A DNA stretch of 64,000 nt from Chara braunii. Taxonomy: Eukaryota > Streptophyta > Charophyceae > Charales > Characeae. Each line of letters opens with the position of its first letter. Within the stretch, counting starts at the first letter, position 1. The translations under genes were made by a program, and so were the position numbers. Shown here piece by piece: positions 19,909 through 28,166 of the stretch. Under the pieces are notes generated by a model, which saw only the letters and a list, made by a program, of their open reading frames with translations, had not been told where the DNA came from and did not search any database. Location of the stretch: positions 102,831 to 166,830 of the forward strand of contig BFEA01000711.1 in assembly GCA_003427395.1 (NCBI GenBank). Direction: 5' to 3'.

Positions 19909-20933
19909 GCGATACAAGTTTGGTTGTCACTTACCTGTGAAGTGTGCCGTGCAGTTCCACAAAGTGAGAGGCGGCCATAGCCGCGGAGCTCGACGATAGA
20001 GGACGAAGGAGGTTGAAAGAGAAGGTGGAGGAGGAGACTGAGGGAGGTGAAAGAAGCCATAGCCGAGGAGGGGGAGAGAGAGAGACGANNAAAAAAAAAA
20101 AAAAAAAAAAAAAGAGAAAGAAGACAGCCGGGGTGAAGAGAAAGGTGGCGAGGAAGGAGAAAGGAAGGAGAAGGATGGTGAGGAAGGAGAAGCCGGCAGC
20201 CACAACTGAGCGGAGGCGTTGACCGGGCGTTGACCGGGTGTGACCGGGAGTTGACCGGCGTTGATCGGAGTTGACCGAGGGTTGGTCGGGGTTGACTGCA
20301 GCATTGATCGAGCGTTGATCAAGGCGTTGACCAAGACCGTTGACCACGATTTTGACCAAGTTGGAGCCAGTATAATCTCGCCAAGCCTTCAGCCTACCCC
20401 TTGCCCTATGGATGTGCACACACCTTGTGGTACTTGCTGAGTCAAGTCTGTCTATCTCTCCTTTCTGCATTGAGTCTCTTCTGTCCAGGTGTAGGAACTA
20501 TGTGGATGAAGGATAGGGCCTTGTTGACGAAACCCCTGCCGGACTAAGTAGGGCTAAAGACTGTGTCTGACGACTCGACTGTCCCGGAGGACACGAACCC
20601 TCCCAAGGAGCGGTGCAGACCGGCGGGCTGCTCGGTGTGGCACAGTAGGCCCGAAAAGCTGAGCTGCGGGCTGCACAACAGGCCGTCTAAGTGTTGAGAG
20701 ACCTGCTGATCGCGTCGTCCTGTCTGTTACGTTAAAGAATTCGTGAGGAGTTACGGGGGATCTCCTTAAATGCCTCTCGATCAGCAACAGGTCTAGTAGT
20801 GACAACCTTAGAGTAGGTCTAGGCTAGTGACCATAGTTGATAGGATCCTGTCCGGATTTTGTAAGTTTTAGATCGAGTCAGTAGGTGAGTCAGTCAGGGG
20901 GAGTAGAGTCTAAGTGGTTAAAAGTGGAACTGA
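19612..20933 (+). other. Leader of retrotransposon 2
   Basis: About 1.3 kb between primer site and gag. It contains GA-rich tracts (19,756-19,795, 19,855-19,905), two Ns at 20,089-20,090 next to an A run, a cluster of TTGAC motifs (20,217-20,348), and GC-balanced sequence up to the gag start. The Ser/Leu- and Lys/Arg-rich frames are microsatellite by-products. Confidence 0.6.
20217..20348 (+). repeat. GTTGACCGG tandem array (W-box-like)
   Basis: A degenerate 10-13-bp repeat, GTTGACCGGG / GTTGATCGG / GTTGACCAAG, gives eight TTGAC(C/T) motifs plus several TTGAT or TTGGT variants in 130 bp. TTGAC(C/T) is the W box bound by WRKY factors. Whether it acts as one here is inference. Confidence 0.75.
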
Positions 20934-21974
20934 TTGTCTGGTTGTGCGCCAATCACCATTGTTGACACCCGTACAGGGAAGAGTACTGCCCCCTCCGAGG
21001 CCGAGCAGGCCCGGATTGCCGCCCTTCTGAGAGAAAAGAGAGAAAAGAGGGAGCTCTTGAAGCAGGCAAAGCTAAAGGCCATTGAGGAGGAAGAGGCGGC
21101 GAAGAAGAAAAGATTGGAGGAGGAGATGATGAGATTTCAAAAGGAGAAGTTAATGTTGATAGAGAGAGAGAAGGAAGAAAGGAGGAAGGCTGCAGAGGAA
21201 GAAGTAGCAAGAGAGGAGGAAGAAGAAAAAGAAGAACCCCTTGAGAGAAGACGCAGAGAGGAGAGAGGGGAAGTGAGTGGCACGAAGGAGGATGATAGAT
21301 GGAGGGAGAAGAAGATAAGCGAATGGGTGGCTGATCTGTCTTTGGGAGAAGATGAAGAGGCACAACTGTATGTGCCGCAGAAGGAGAGGGAGGCATTTGC
21401 CAGGGCACTGGAGATGATAGAAGACCCTGTGGAACGCCAGGAAACAGAAGATGAAAAGAAGTTGGAATGGAAGCTGAAAATGATGAGGGAGAAGAAGAGG
21501 AGTAGTGAGGAAGCCCGTAGAATAGCTGGGGAGGTTGAGCGTGTACGAACCGGCAGGCAAGAATTGCAGGCCCAAACAGAGGTCTCTGCCAAATTGGATA
21601 AGGTGATGGGCTTTCTAGAAATTCTGAGCGAGGCCTGGCTAGAAGAGCACCAGGCCCGTAAGGGCCAAGACGTGACTTTGCAAGCGATGCGATCTGGGTT
21701 TAGGGAGTTTGCGAGTGACGTGGTGGGCCACGTCGGGGCTGAGTTTAGAAGACTGAGAGATGGCGTAGACAAGTTCTGCGTTGGCGCCATCGAGACCGCC
21801 AAAGTTGTGGCCTCAACAGAGGCTAGGGCTCGACCCCGCAAAAAGCCAGTCAAGTTGAAGTTCCCTGACCCATATAGCGGGAAAAAGGAGGAGAATTTCG
21901 ATAACCGGGAGGCCAGTACAAACACGTATGTCTTTTTACAGCATATTGAGTCCTCGTTGCCTTCCACGCGTTGA
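20934..21974 (+). CDS. Gag N-terminal part (retrotransposon 2)
   Basis: A 346-residue frame. From about residue 22 to 110 it is a long charged Lys/Glu-rich coiled coil (EEAAKKKRLEEEMMRFQKEK). A second helical Glu/Lys stretch follows, then VKLKFPDPYSGKKEENFDN and FLQHIESSLPS, the beginning of the Gag core domain. It ends at a TGA in the core, and the core continues one frame over at 21,971 (ALKDEAARFARSL), so a single-base indel splits it. The ATG at 20,934 is plausible because the upstream region is leader-like. Gag forms the virus-like particle. Confidence 0.82.
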   Translation: MSGCAPITIVDTRTGKSTAPSEAEQARIAALLREKREKRELLKQAKLKAIEEEEAAKKKRLEEEMMRFQKEKLMLIEREKEERRKAAEEEVAREEEEEKEEPLERRRREERGEVSGTKEDDRWREKKISEWVADLSLGEDEEAQLYVPQKEREAFARALEMIEDPVERQETEDEKKLEWKLKMMREKKRSSEEARRIAGEVERVRTGRQELQAQTEVSAKLDKVMGFLEILSEAWLEEHQARKGQDVTLQAMRSGFREFASDVVGHVGAEFRRLRDGVDKFCVGAIETAKVVASTEARARPRKKPVKLKFPDPYSGKKEENFDNREASTNTYVFLQHIESSLPSTR

Positions 21975-22777
21975 AAGACGAAGCAGCCAGGTTCGCCAGG
22001 TCTCTCACATGTGCCGCAGACTGCGAGCACAATATGATCGCGTACTCTAGACTTACCCCCCTCACTACTTTCCTCAAACTCCTGCGCGAGAGGTTTGCTG
22101 ACGTCACTAGAGGCGTCAGGGCCTCTGATAAACTTCAAACCATCCATTCGCGACAGTGGAGGAGTGCGAGAGCACTCAAAGATGTTATGGACGACTTTGT
22201 AGCCGTCCCGGTCACTGAGACCCAATTGGTTCAGTTGTTTTATCGTGCCATGCCAGAGCCCTTACGAGGGCACTTTTTTGACAAGACCCAACAACCCAAC
22301 ATTACATACGATGTATTGAGTAGGGAGGTGGTCTTGTTTGAGTCCAAGTCCATGCCATTTTCCACTTTCTGGCATAAGGATTTAGACAAGGGAAAAAAGT
22401 GGAAGGGGCGTACCATCTCAGGTCAGGTTAGGGCCAAGGATCACATGATCCTCACATTGGAGGAAGGTGGTACTGACGAGGTCCTGTATAGTCAGATTGA
22501 GTGGGGCCTCGAGGAGGAGGACAGTAGTGTGGGGCAGGGGAGGTCTTATGCTACTGTCACGGCTGGAGGGAGGCCGCAAGGGAGAGGAGGAGGCCAGGGC
22601 CAAAGGGGCCAGGCCATGGGAGGCCGAAGATCAGGCGCACAAGGGGTTGGCGGTCAAGGGAACCGTCAAGCGGGAGGTAGGGGTCAAGGTCCCCCGTCGA
22701 ACCTGGACCAGACAACGTGGCAGCAGCGGATGGAGCAGGGGCGTGCATTTATTGCGGTGACCCTGCCCATATCATAA
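21971..22777 (+). CDS. Gag C-terminal part (retrotransposon 2)
   Basis: Continues the Gag core: DEAARFARSLTCAA, LRERFADVTRGVRASDKLQ, LVQLFYRAMPEPLRGHFFD. A Gly/Gln/Arg-rich region like nucleocapsid follows (residues about 200-255). The zinc knuckle CIYCGDPAHIIKYC (C-x2-C-x4-H-x4-C) is encoded at 22,744-22,785 in a third frame, so another indel lies just before it. The knuckle frame stops at a TAG near 22,798. Confidence 0.85.
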   Translation: MKDEAARFARSLTCAADCEHNMIAYSRLTPLTTFLKLLRERFADVTRGVRASDKLQTIHSRQWRSARALKDVMDDFVAVPVTETQLVQLFYRAMPEPLRGHFFDKTQQPNITYDVLSREVVLFESKSMPFSTFWHKDLDKGKKWKGRTISGQVRAKDHMILTLEEGGTDEVLYSQIEWGLEEEDSSVGQGRSYATVTAGGRPQGRGGGQGQRGQAMGGRRSGAQGVGGQGNRQAGGRGQGPPSNLDQTTWQQRMEQGRAFIAVTLPIS

Positions 22778-23005
22778 AATATTGCCCCAAGTATAGATAG
22801 GCCCGATGGGCTGCCCACGAGTCAAAAGGCAGCCGCGGGTAGGGGTCGCAACTGCCCTTACTACGAGGCCATGTGGGGAATCGAGCGCGCTCCCACAGCA
22901 GATGTGCCTTCGACATAGGTTGCAGGCCCGTGCCTAGTTAGCTGTCCAGAGACTGCTTGTGTCAGCGTCTCTCTAGGCACGACCCTCACATGCGTGGCAT
23001 AAGAA

Positions 23006-23761
23006 TTGAAGGGGAGGATGCCTGCCTGGGCCAAAATGAAGAAAGATAGTAAAGGGCAGCTAGTATTAGTTGATGTAGAAGTGTTCAGGAGTAGAGTAGG
23101 GGCCCTTATAGATTCAGGGGCCACCCGCAGATACATTAGCCGTAGGGCGCTGAAAAAGTTGAGGTTAGGATTGAAAGTCCAGAAATTGGAAGACCCCATA
23201 TTTAGTGTCCTCGCAGACAACCACACGATGCGAGTTGAGGACTACGTAGAGGGAGTCCAGGCGTACCTCCGCCTAGAGAAAGATGGGAAGGTGGAGAAAG
23301 TTCTCCATTCCCTGACTCTCCTCGTTCAGGATGACCTTCCTTTTGACATAGTCCTAGGCATGGACTGGGGAGAGGCAGCAGGGGCCACACTCCACTTAAG
23401 AGAGCATGAGTGTAGGCTCCCTAGTTCTTCAGGCGAGGTTAAGACATCCCGCCTGTTCCATGTGTCAGGAGTAGACAACTCGCTGGCACATTGTTGTCTT
23501 AGTGTTCCCGCGTTCGCGCGATTAGTGAAAAAGGAGCAGCTAGAGGATGAGGTCTTCGTAGTGTATGTCAGACCTGTTACCGAGCCTAAGGAAGAGGTTA
23601 GTTCCACGGATGCAGCCATTGCCAAGCTGCTGGAAGAGTTTAAAGACTTATCTGTGCTGCCGACAGGAGTAGTGTCGCGGCCGTTCCAGCACAGGATAGA
23701 GATAGAGCCTGGCAGCGAAGTCCTAAGGGAGCAATCTACAGGATGTCCCCTAGAGAGTTAG
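23006..23761 (+). CDS. Retropepsin-like protease and linker (retrotransposon 2)
   Basis: A 251-residue frame. [13 protein letters not shown] carries an intact D-S-G active site (residues 36-38), and [11 protein letters not shown] (about 111-121) is the second protease motif. The remainder ([38 protein letters not shown]) is the linker to RT. It ends by frameshift at 23,761, and RT starts in another frame overlapping by 19 bases. The enzyme would cleave the Gag-Pol precursor; in this copy its fusion to RT is broken. Confidence 0.88.
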   Translation: MKGRMPAWAKMKKDSKGQLVLVDVEVFRSRVGALIDSGATRRYISRRALKKLRLGLKVQKLEDPIFSVLADNHTMRVEDYVEGVQAYLRLEKDGKVEKVLHSLTLLVQDDLPFDIVLGMDWGEAAGATLHLREHECRLPSSSGEVKTSRLFHVSGVDNSLAHCCLSVPAFARLVKKEQLEDEVFVVYVRPVTEPKEEVSSTDAAIAKLLEEFKDLSVLPTGVVSRPFQHRIEIEPGSEVLREQSTGCPLES

Positions 23762-24717
23762 AGGAGTTGCGCAAGCAGTTGGACGAGCTCCTCGAGAAGG
23801 GTTGGATTAGGCCCAGTTTGTTTCCTTTTGGAGCACCTGTTTTGTTTGTCCCCAAGAAGGAAGGAGAGTTGCACATGTGTAAAGATTATAGGGGTCTGAA
23901 TGCGATTACAGTCAAGAATGTTGAACCACTGCCCAGGATAGACGATCTCTTAGATCGGGTGCAGGGTTGCAAGTATTTCTCAAAGATAGATTTGAAGTCC
24001 GGTTATCATCAGATAGAGGTCCATCCTGATGACCAGTACAAGACTACATTCCGGACTAGATACGGGCATTACGAGTTCATAGTGATGCCATTTGGACTGA
24101 CCAACACGCCAGCTACATTTCAGCGTTGTATGAATGATCTGTTTAGGCCTTGGTTGGACAGGTTCGTCGTAGTTTACTTAGACGACATCCTAGTATTCAG
24201 TAGGACCCTCCAGAAGCACCAGGGTCATTTGAGGCAGGTCTTGGAGAAGCTAAGAGAAGCTAACTTCAAGATCAATGCAAAGAAGTGCGAGTGGGCCAAG
24301 ACACAAGTCCTGTACTTGGGCCACGTATTAGATGAAGATGGCATCAAGCCAGAGGACAGCAAGATCGTGGCAATTAGAGACTGGCCGACGCCCCGCACAT
24401 TGACAGAGTTGCGGTCGTTTCTGGGCTTAGCTAATTACTATAGGAAGTTCGTGAGGAACTTCTCTACTATCGCCGCCCCCTTGCGCAGGGTGCTCAAGAA
24501 AGAGACAATCTGGCAGTGGGATAAAGACTGTACGTATGCGCTAAAGAAGCTAAAGCGCGCTTTAATAGAGTACCCTGTTCTCAAGGTAGCAGATCCGTCC
24601 TTGCCATTTGTCGCCACCACGGACGCGAGTCGGTATGGAATAGGCGCCGTGTTGCAGCAGGACGACGGCAATGGCTACAAACCCGTAGAGTTCATGTCAG
24701 CCAAGATGCCCTCATAG
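23743..24717 (+). CDS. Reverse transcriptase and start of RNase H (retrotransposon 2)
   Basis: A 324-residue frame with a full set of RT motifs: [60 protein letters not shown] and YLDD at residues 145-148. The tether ([36 protein letters not shown]) and RNase H start ([15 protein letters not shown]) follow. A TAG at 24,715-24,717 breaks the frame after MPS; the RNase H sequence continues in the same frame (TYKRELYALRQALEHW). Confidence 0.92.
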   Translation: MSPRELEELRKQLDELLEKGWIRPSLFPFGAPVLFVPKKEGELHMCKDYRGLNAITVKNVEPLPRIDDLLDRVQGCKYFSKIDLKSGYHQIEVHPDDQYKTTFRTRYGHYEFIVMPFGLTNTPATFQRCMNDLFRPWLDRFVVVYLDDILVFSRTLQKHQGHLRQVLEKLREANFKINAKKCEWAKTQVLYLGHVLDEDGIKPEDSKIVAIRDWPTPRTLTELRSFLGLANYYRKFVRNFSTIAAPLRRVLKKETIWQWDKDCTYALKKLKRALIEYPVLKVADPSLPFVATTDASRYGIGAVLQQDDGNGYKPVEFMSAKMPS

Positions 24718-24996
24718 AAGGTTGCTACCTCGACGTATAAGAGAGAACTCTACGCTCTCAGGCAGGCCCTAGAGCACTGGAAGCATTGCCTGCTTGGGAG
24801 GCACTTCAAGGTGTACTCCGACCATGAGACTCTTAGATGGTTGAAGACACAGGCCAATATGACACCTAAGTTGACTAGGTGGGCCGCTGAGATAGACCAG
24901 TATGACTTTGAGCTCAAGCCAGTGAAGGGCAAGTACAATGTAGTTGCGGATGCTCCGAGTAGGAGATCAGACTACTTTGGAGCTATGGTTCACTAG
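24718..24996 (+). pseudogene. RNase H C-terminal half (retrotransposon 2)
   Basis: Reads on in frame after the TAG: STYKRELYALRQALEHWKH, VYSDHETLRWLKTQ, IDQYDFELKPVKGKYNVVAD and APSRRSDY (usually ALSRR in this family). A stop follows GAMVH, where the AT-rich insertion begins. Confidence 0.85.
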
Positions 24997-25145
24997 CAAT
25001 AAGAAATTAATCAATTTCTTATTGTTACTATTTATTTGTCATCGATTATATATTTTGATTGTAATTATATTTAACGAAATATTATATTTGTTTTAATAGT
25101 ATACAATATTATATGCATATTTCAATATTAGAATATTATATATAG
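24997..25145 (+). repeat. AT-rich insertion between RNase H and integrase
   Basis: About 150 bp of very AT-rich DNA in a GC-balanced pol gene. Its left end is a perfect 12-bp hairpin (CAATAAGAAATT, loop AATC, 24,997-25,024). Pol sequence resumes at 25,146 (SDLQEKVRQAYAQD). No long terminal inverted repeats or clear target duplication are visible. It could be a small AT-rich transposon remnant or transferred filler DNA. Confidence 0.65.
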
Positions 25146-25677
25146 TGACCTGCAAGAGAAAGTTAGACAGGCGTATGCACAGGACCCTATCTATAGTGAC
25201 CTCCTCAAGAGAGTCAAGGAGGCCCCAGAGACTGAGCCAGATTACCGCACTACAAAGGGGTTATTGTTTGAGAAGACTAACGTAGTAGACCGCCTATGCA
25301 TCCCCAACAGTGAGGAGATCCGCAGTCTGATCCTAGGGGAATGCCATGATACAGAGGGACACTTCGGTTGGCAAAAGACTTTAGCCAATCTGATGCACGC
25401 GTACACATGGCCAGGAATGAAGAACGACTGCATAGAATATGTCCGCAGTTGTGAAGTCTGTCAGAGGAACAAGACCACCACGCGTGCCCCTCTAGGTCTT
25501 GTCAGACCCTTGCCTATTCCAGACCAGCCTGGGGATTCGATCTCCATTGACTTCATGGATGCCGGTGTCAAAAGTAGGCACGACAAGAGCCAAATCATGG
25601 TTGTAGTCGATAGATTTAGCAAGTATGCTATTTTTGTTCCTTTGCCTGCAGAGGCACGTACAGAGTTAGTAATATAG
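25146..25677 (+). CDS. Integrase zinc module and catalytic core, first part (retrotransposon 2)
   Basis: Reads SDLQEKVRQAYAQDPIYSDL, then LCIPNSEEIRSLILGECHDTEGHFGW and RSCEVCQRNK, an H2C2 zinc module. The catalytic core follows (SISIDFMDAG with the first Asp, MVVVDRFSKYAIFVPL). It ends at a TAG (25,675-25,677). The open frame from 25,264 is the longest part; the start is only the first ATG. Confidence 0.88.
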
Positions 25678-26019
25678 AAGTTTTTTTATTTTTGGGTTTG
25701 TGAGCATGGAGTCCCGTTGTCCATAGTTAGCGATAGAGATAGTCGCTTCACCAGCCAGAACTGGCAGGAACTCATGAAAGTTCATGGGTCGAAGTTGTCG
25801 ATGTCGTCTGGCCGCCATCCAAAGACTAACGGTCAGACAGAGCAGATGAACAAGGTCCTGCAGCAAGTTCTGTGCATGGACATTAGACCCGATCAGATCA
25901 ACTGGGACGAGATGTTACCCAAGGTAGCCAGTGCATACAATAATAGCGTGCATTTGTCCACTTGTCGCACTCCCAATGAGCTGCACAAGTCCTTTAGACC
26001 ACGTAGACCGCGACCCTAG
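25678..26019 (+). pseudogene. Integrase core, second part, truncated by the 3' LTR
   Basis: Same frame after the stop: SIVSDRDSRFTSQNW (second catalytic Asp), SGRHPKTNGQTEQMNKV (Glu in NGQTEQ) and WDEMLPKVASAYNNSVH. After SFRPR the reading enters the LTR sequence at 26,011. The C-terminal domain and the polypurine tract are deleted. Confidence 0.85.
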
Positions 26020-26806
26020 AGTTGAACCCACGACCTGTGTATTTGTAACAGTTGATAGGTTGTTGTAGGGTCCATATGTAGCATGGGTTCGATCTGTAGA
26101 CCTGTCGGATAGGAGTCCCAGTCAGGTCTAGAGGTCGTAGCTGTAGCCTTCTCGAAGAATCAGGGTCGTAGCTGCTACAGAACCGAAAGGCCAAGTCCAC
26201 GGCCTTCCGGAAGGTCTGAGCAGTGGCCTTTCGGACTCGCTTAGGCTAAGGCAAGTGGGCAAGTGGCGAGGCAAGTGGTGGAGTCTGCCCGTGCTGAGTC
26301 AGCAGTCCCAGTCCTAGGCAGTCCGGTCCAGTCAAGCAAGTACCGCATGGGAGTGTGTGCTCTTCGGGCCTGGGAAAGGGGCCAGACCAACGCACTGCAG
26401 AAGTATAAATCAAGAGGCAGCGCCCAGCATTCATTCATTCCTGCGTGAGCCATGCGGAAATGCTGCCACAGCGACTTGTGCGAGGTGGTCTGCAGTGAAG
26501 CCCGAAGACGAAGTGGGCAGAGAGTCGAAGCTTAGGCATAGCGATAGGGTAGCGGCGGCCATAGCCGCCATAGCTATAGTTAGTGTTCAGTGTGTGTTTG
26601 TGTGTGTGAGTGTTCAGAGAGACGCGTGTGGGATATCCAGGGTGATCCATTGTATGCGAACAGAGAGTTGTATGGCGCTGTGTCGCCATAACCATTGGAA
26701 GTGAACTCGTATCTGGGTTGCCATTACTGAGTGGGCGCATGTCGCCAGTTTGCTGCGCTATTGTTTGCATGCATGTAAAGTGTGAATGAAAGCGAGTCTG
26801 ATTGCA
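26011..26806 (+). repeat. 3' LTR of retrotransposon 2
   Basis: CGACCCTAG ... GATTGCA, matching 18,756-19,598 with a few indels (for example it lacks the TCCAGAAGGGTCAAAG block). Its first few bases are missing compared with the 5' copy because of the deletion into integrase. TATA box at 26,404-26,410. Confidence 0.88.
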
Positions 26807-27834
26807 CCGAAACCCTAATTTCAGTTTTGGACTCGTTACCAGGGCCTGAAAATGGGGGTCCCCGTTAACCATTTGTGGCGGCTCTACCCCTAACCTAGCT
26901 ACGGAGTCACTCGCGAGCGCCCTCTTCTTCTTCGGGCGCGCAGTGCCCGCACAGGCAGCAGCAGCGCTTCCGCATCTCCCAACTTAACAAGTGGTGAGCT
27001 GCTGCTGCAGTCTAGCAGCTAAATATAGAACTCGGCTTGGCTTGGCTTGGCTTGACCTGCTTCAGAGCGGTACCGGTCGGCCGCAGCCTGTCTGCTGCAA
27101 ACATTTTGTCGGTGCGGTAGCTTCCGGACTTTCCTGGGACATGCTGCAAAATTGGACTTGGGACTGGCGGACTGGACTGGACGTTTCTGGACTTTTCTTG
27201 TCGGGTACCTGATGGACTTCTAGCGACCTACGACGCTTCGGTATGACGTTTCGGCCTCTATACCCAACAGTCTACCCTACCAGGACAGCCTGGGACTGGG
27301 ACACTTCGGGACTCTGGGACCAGGACTGGTATGTCTGCAGCGTGAATCCTTTCAATTGTCATATGTTTCGTCTTTTGTGCATGTGGAGAGTAGAGGAGCA
27401 ATGCCCATATTCCTTTTCAGCAGACTGATGACCTCCCTCCACTTAGAATGAATCCTCCACAAGAACATGGAAAGATACACCGCCATACTTTTTCTCTTTT
27501 CTGCATGTGGAGAGCCATGGAGCGAGCCTCTGAATCCTCTGCTACAGACCTGAGTGAAGCACATGAAGCAGATGAGTAAAATACGGCAATTCTGAATTAC
27601 TTGGGGCAGGTCATTTCAAATGATGACATCTCAAGGCGTCTGAAAAAAAATCCTGTCCTCTGGGACATCTGTTAAAATTGGAACGATGCAAAAAAAAAAA
27701 AGAACAAAAAAAGTTGCCATGTATCTCGGCCCTCGCTCCACTACAAGTGCCAAAAGTTTGGCGATGTACCTTTCCTTGCTCTACCGCAACATTCATTCTC
27801 ATTGCCCTGCCGCGGACGCGGCGTGGGTTCCGCT
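26807..27834. other. Spacer between retrotransposon 2 and the B3 gene
   Basis: Includes a short TTGGC pentamer run (27,034-27,053), GACTGGACTGG-type repeats (27,150-27,330) and a direct repeat of TTTTSTGCATGTGGAGAG at about 27,374 and 27,495. It could contain the promoter and first exon(s) of the B3 gene, but I could not identify an exon. Confidence 0.4.
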
Positions 27835-28050
27835 TGTTGTTATTATTTGTTGAAGAATAAGATTGGTGGAGATAAGGAGGAGAGTGGAGAGAGAAGGGGG
27901 GATTGGTCATTGGTCTTGCTGGTGTACATCTTCTTCTTCTTCTTTCTTCTTCTTTGGTCTCCATCTCCTTGCAAGTCCTTTCATTTCGTTTGCAATTGGG
28001 TGACATTGTCTTTCTTTGTGATTTGCACTTCAGACTTGGCCAGGATCCTA
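27835..28050. repeat. Dispersed repeat D, inverted partner of 37,098-37,327
   Basis: Reverse-complementary to 37,098-37,327. Shared words are CATTGGTCTTGCT, GTGTACATCTTCTTC, GCAATTGGGTGACATTGTC and CCAGGATC-TAAC. Both are pyrimidine-rich on this strand and end in variable trinucleotide runs. It lies directly upstream of the B3 exon, possibly within its intron. Confidence 0.85.
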
Positions 28051-28166
28051 ACAAGGCAGTCTGGTTGAAATATTGATGTGAACAGTGTTGTTTGTGGGAA
28101 GCCTTATGCACTCACTCTAGTCAATTGATTTTGTTATGTGTGGACACTGTTCTTTGTTTCCTACAG

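Larger units (their letters stand above)
18753..26806 (+). mobile_element. Retrotransposon 2: Ty3/gypsy element, 3' part deleted
   Basis: About 8 kb on the plus strand: 5' LTR (18,753-19,598), iMet-type primer site (19,600-19,611), long leader with GA tract and TTGAC repeats, gag, zinc knuckle, protease, RT, RNase H, an AT-rich insertion, integrase, then the 3' LTR (26,011-26,806). The integrase reading runs straight into the LTR, so its C-terminus, any chromodomain and the polypurine tract are missing. Frameshifts split gag and separate protease from RT, and in-frame stops interrupt RNase H and integrase. The RT resembles that of retrotransposon 1 ([27 protein letters not shown]), so both belong to the same broad lineage. 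No target duplication is recognisable. Confidence 0.9.

Noticed and set aside
20953-22225. Long Ser/Phe/Leu-rich minus-strand frames opposite gag
   Set aside because: Shadow of the Lys/Glu-rich gag coding strand; no domain, wrong strand for the element.
28092-28166. ATG at 28,092 as the true start of the B3 protein
   Set aside because: The 25 codons before the acceptor read as intron (pyrimidine-rich, ending CCTACAG), and the B3 domain would lack its first strand; an upstream exon is more likely.
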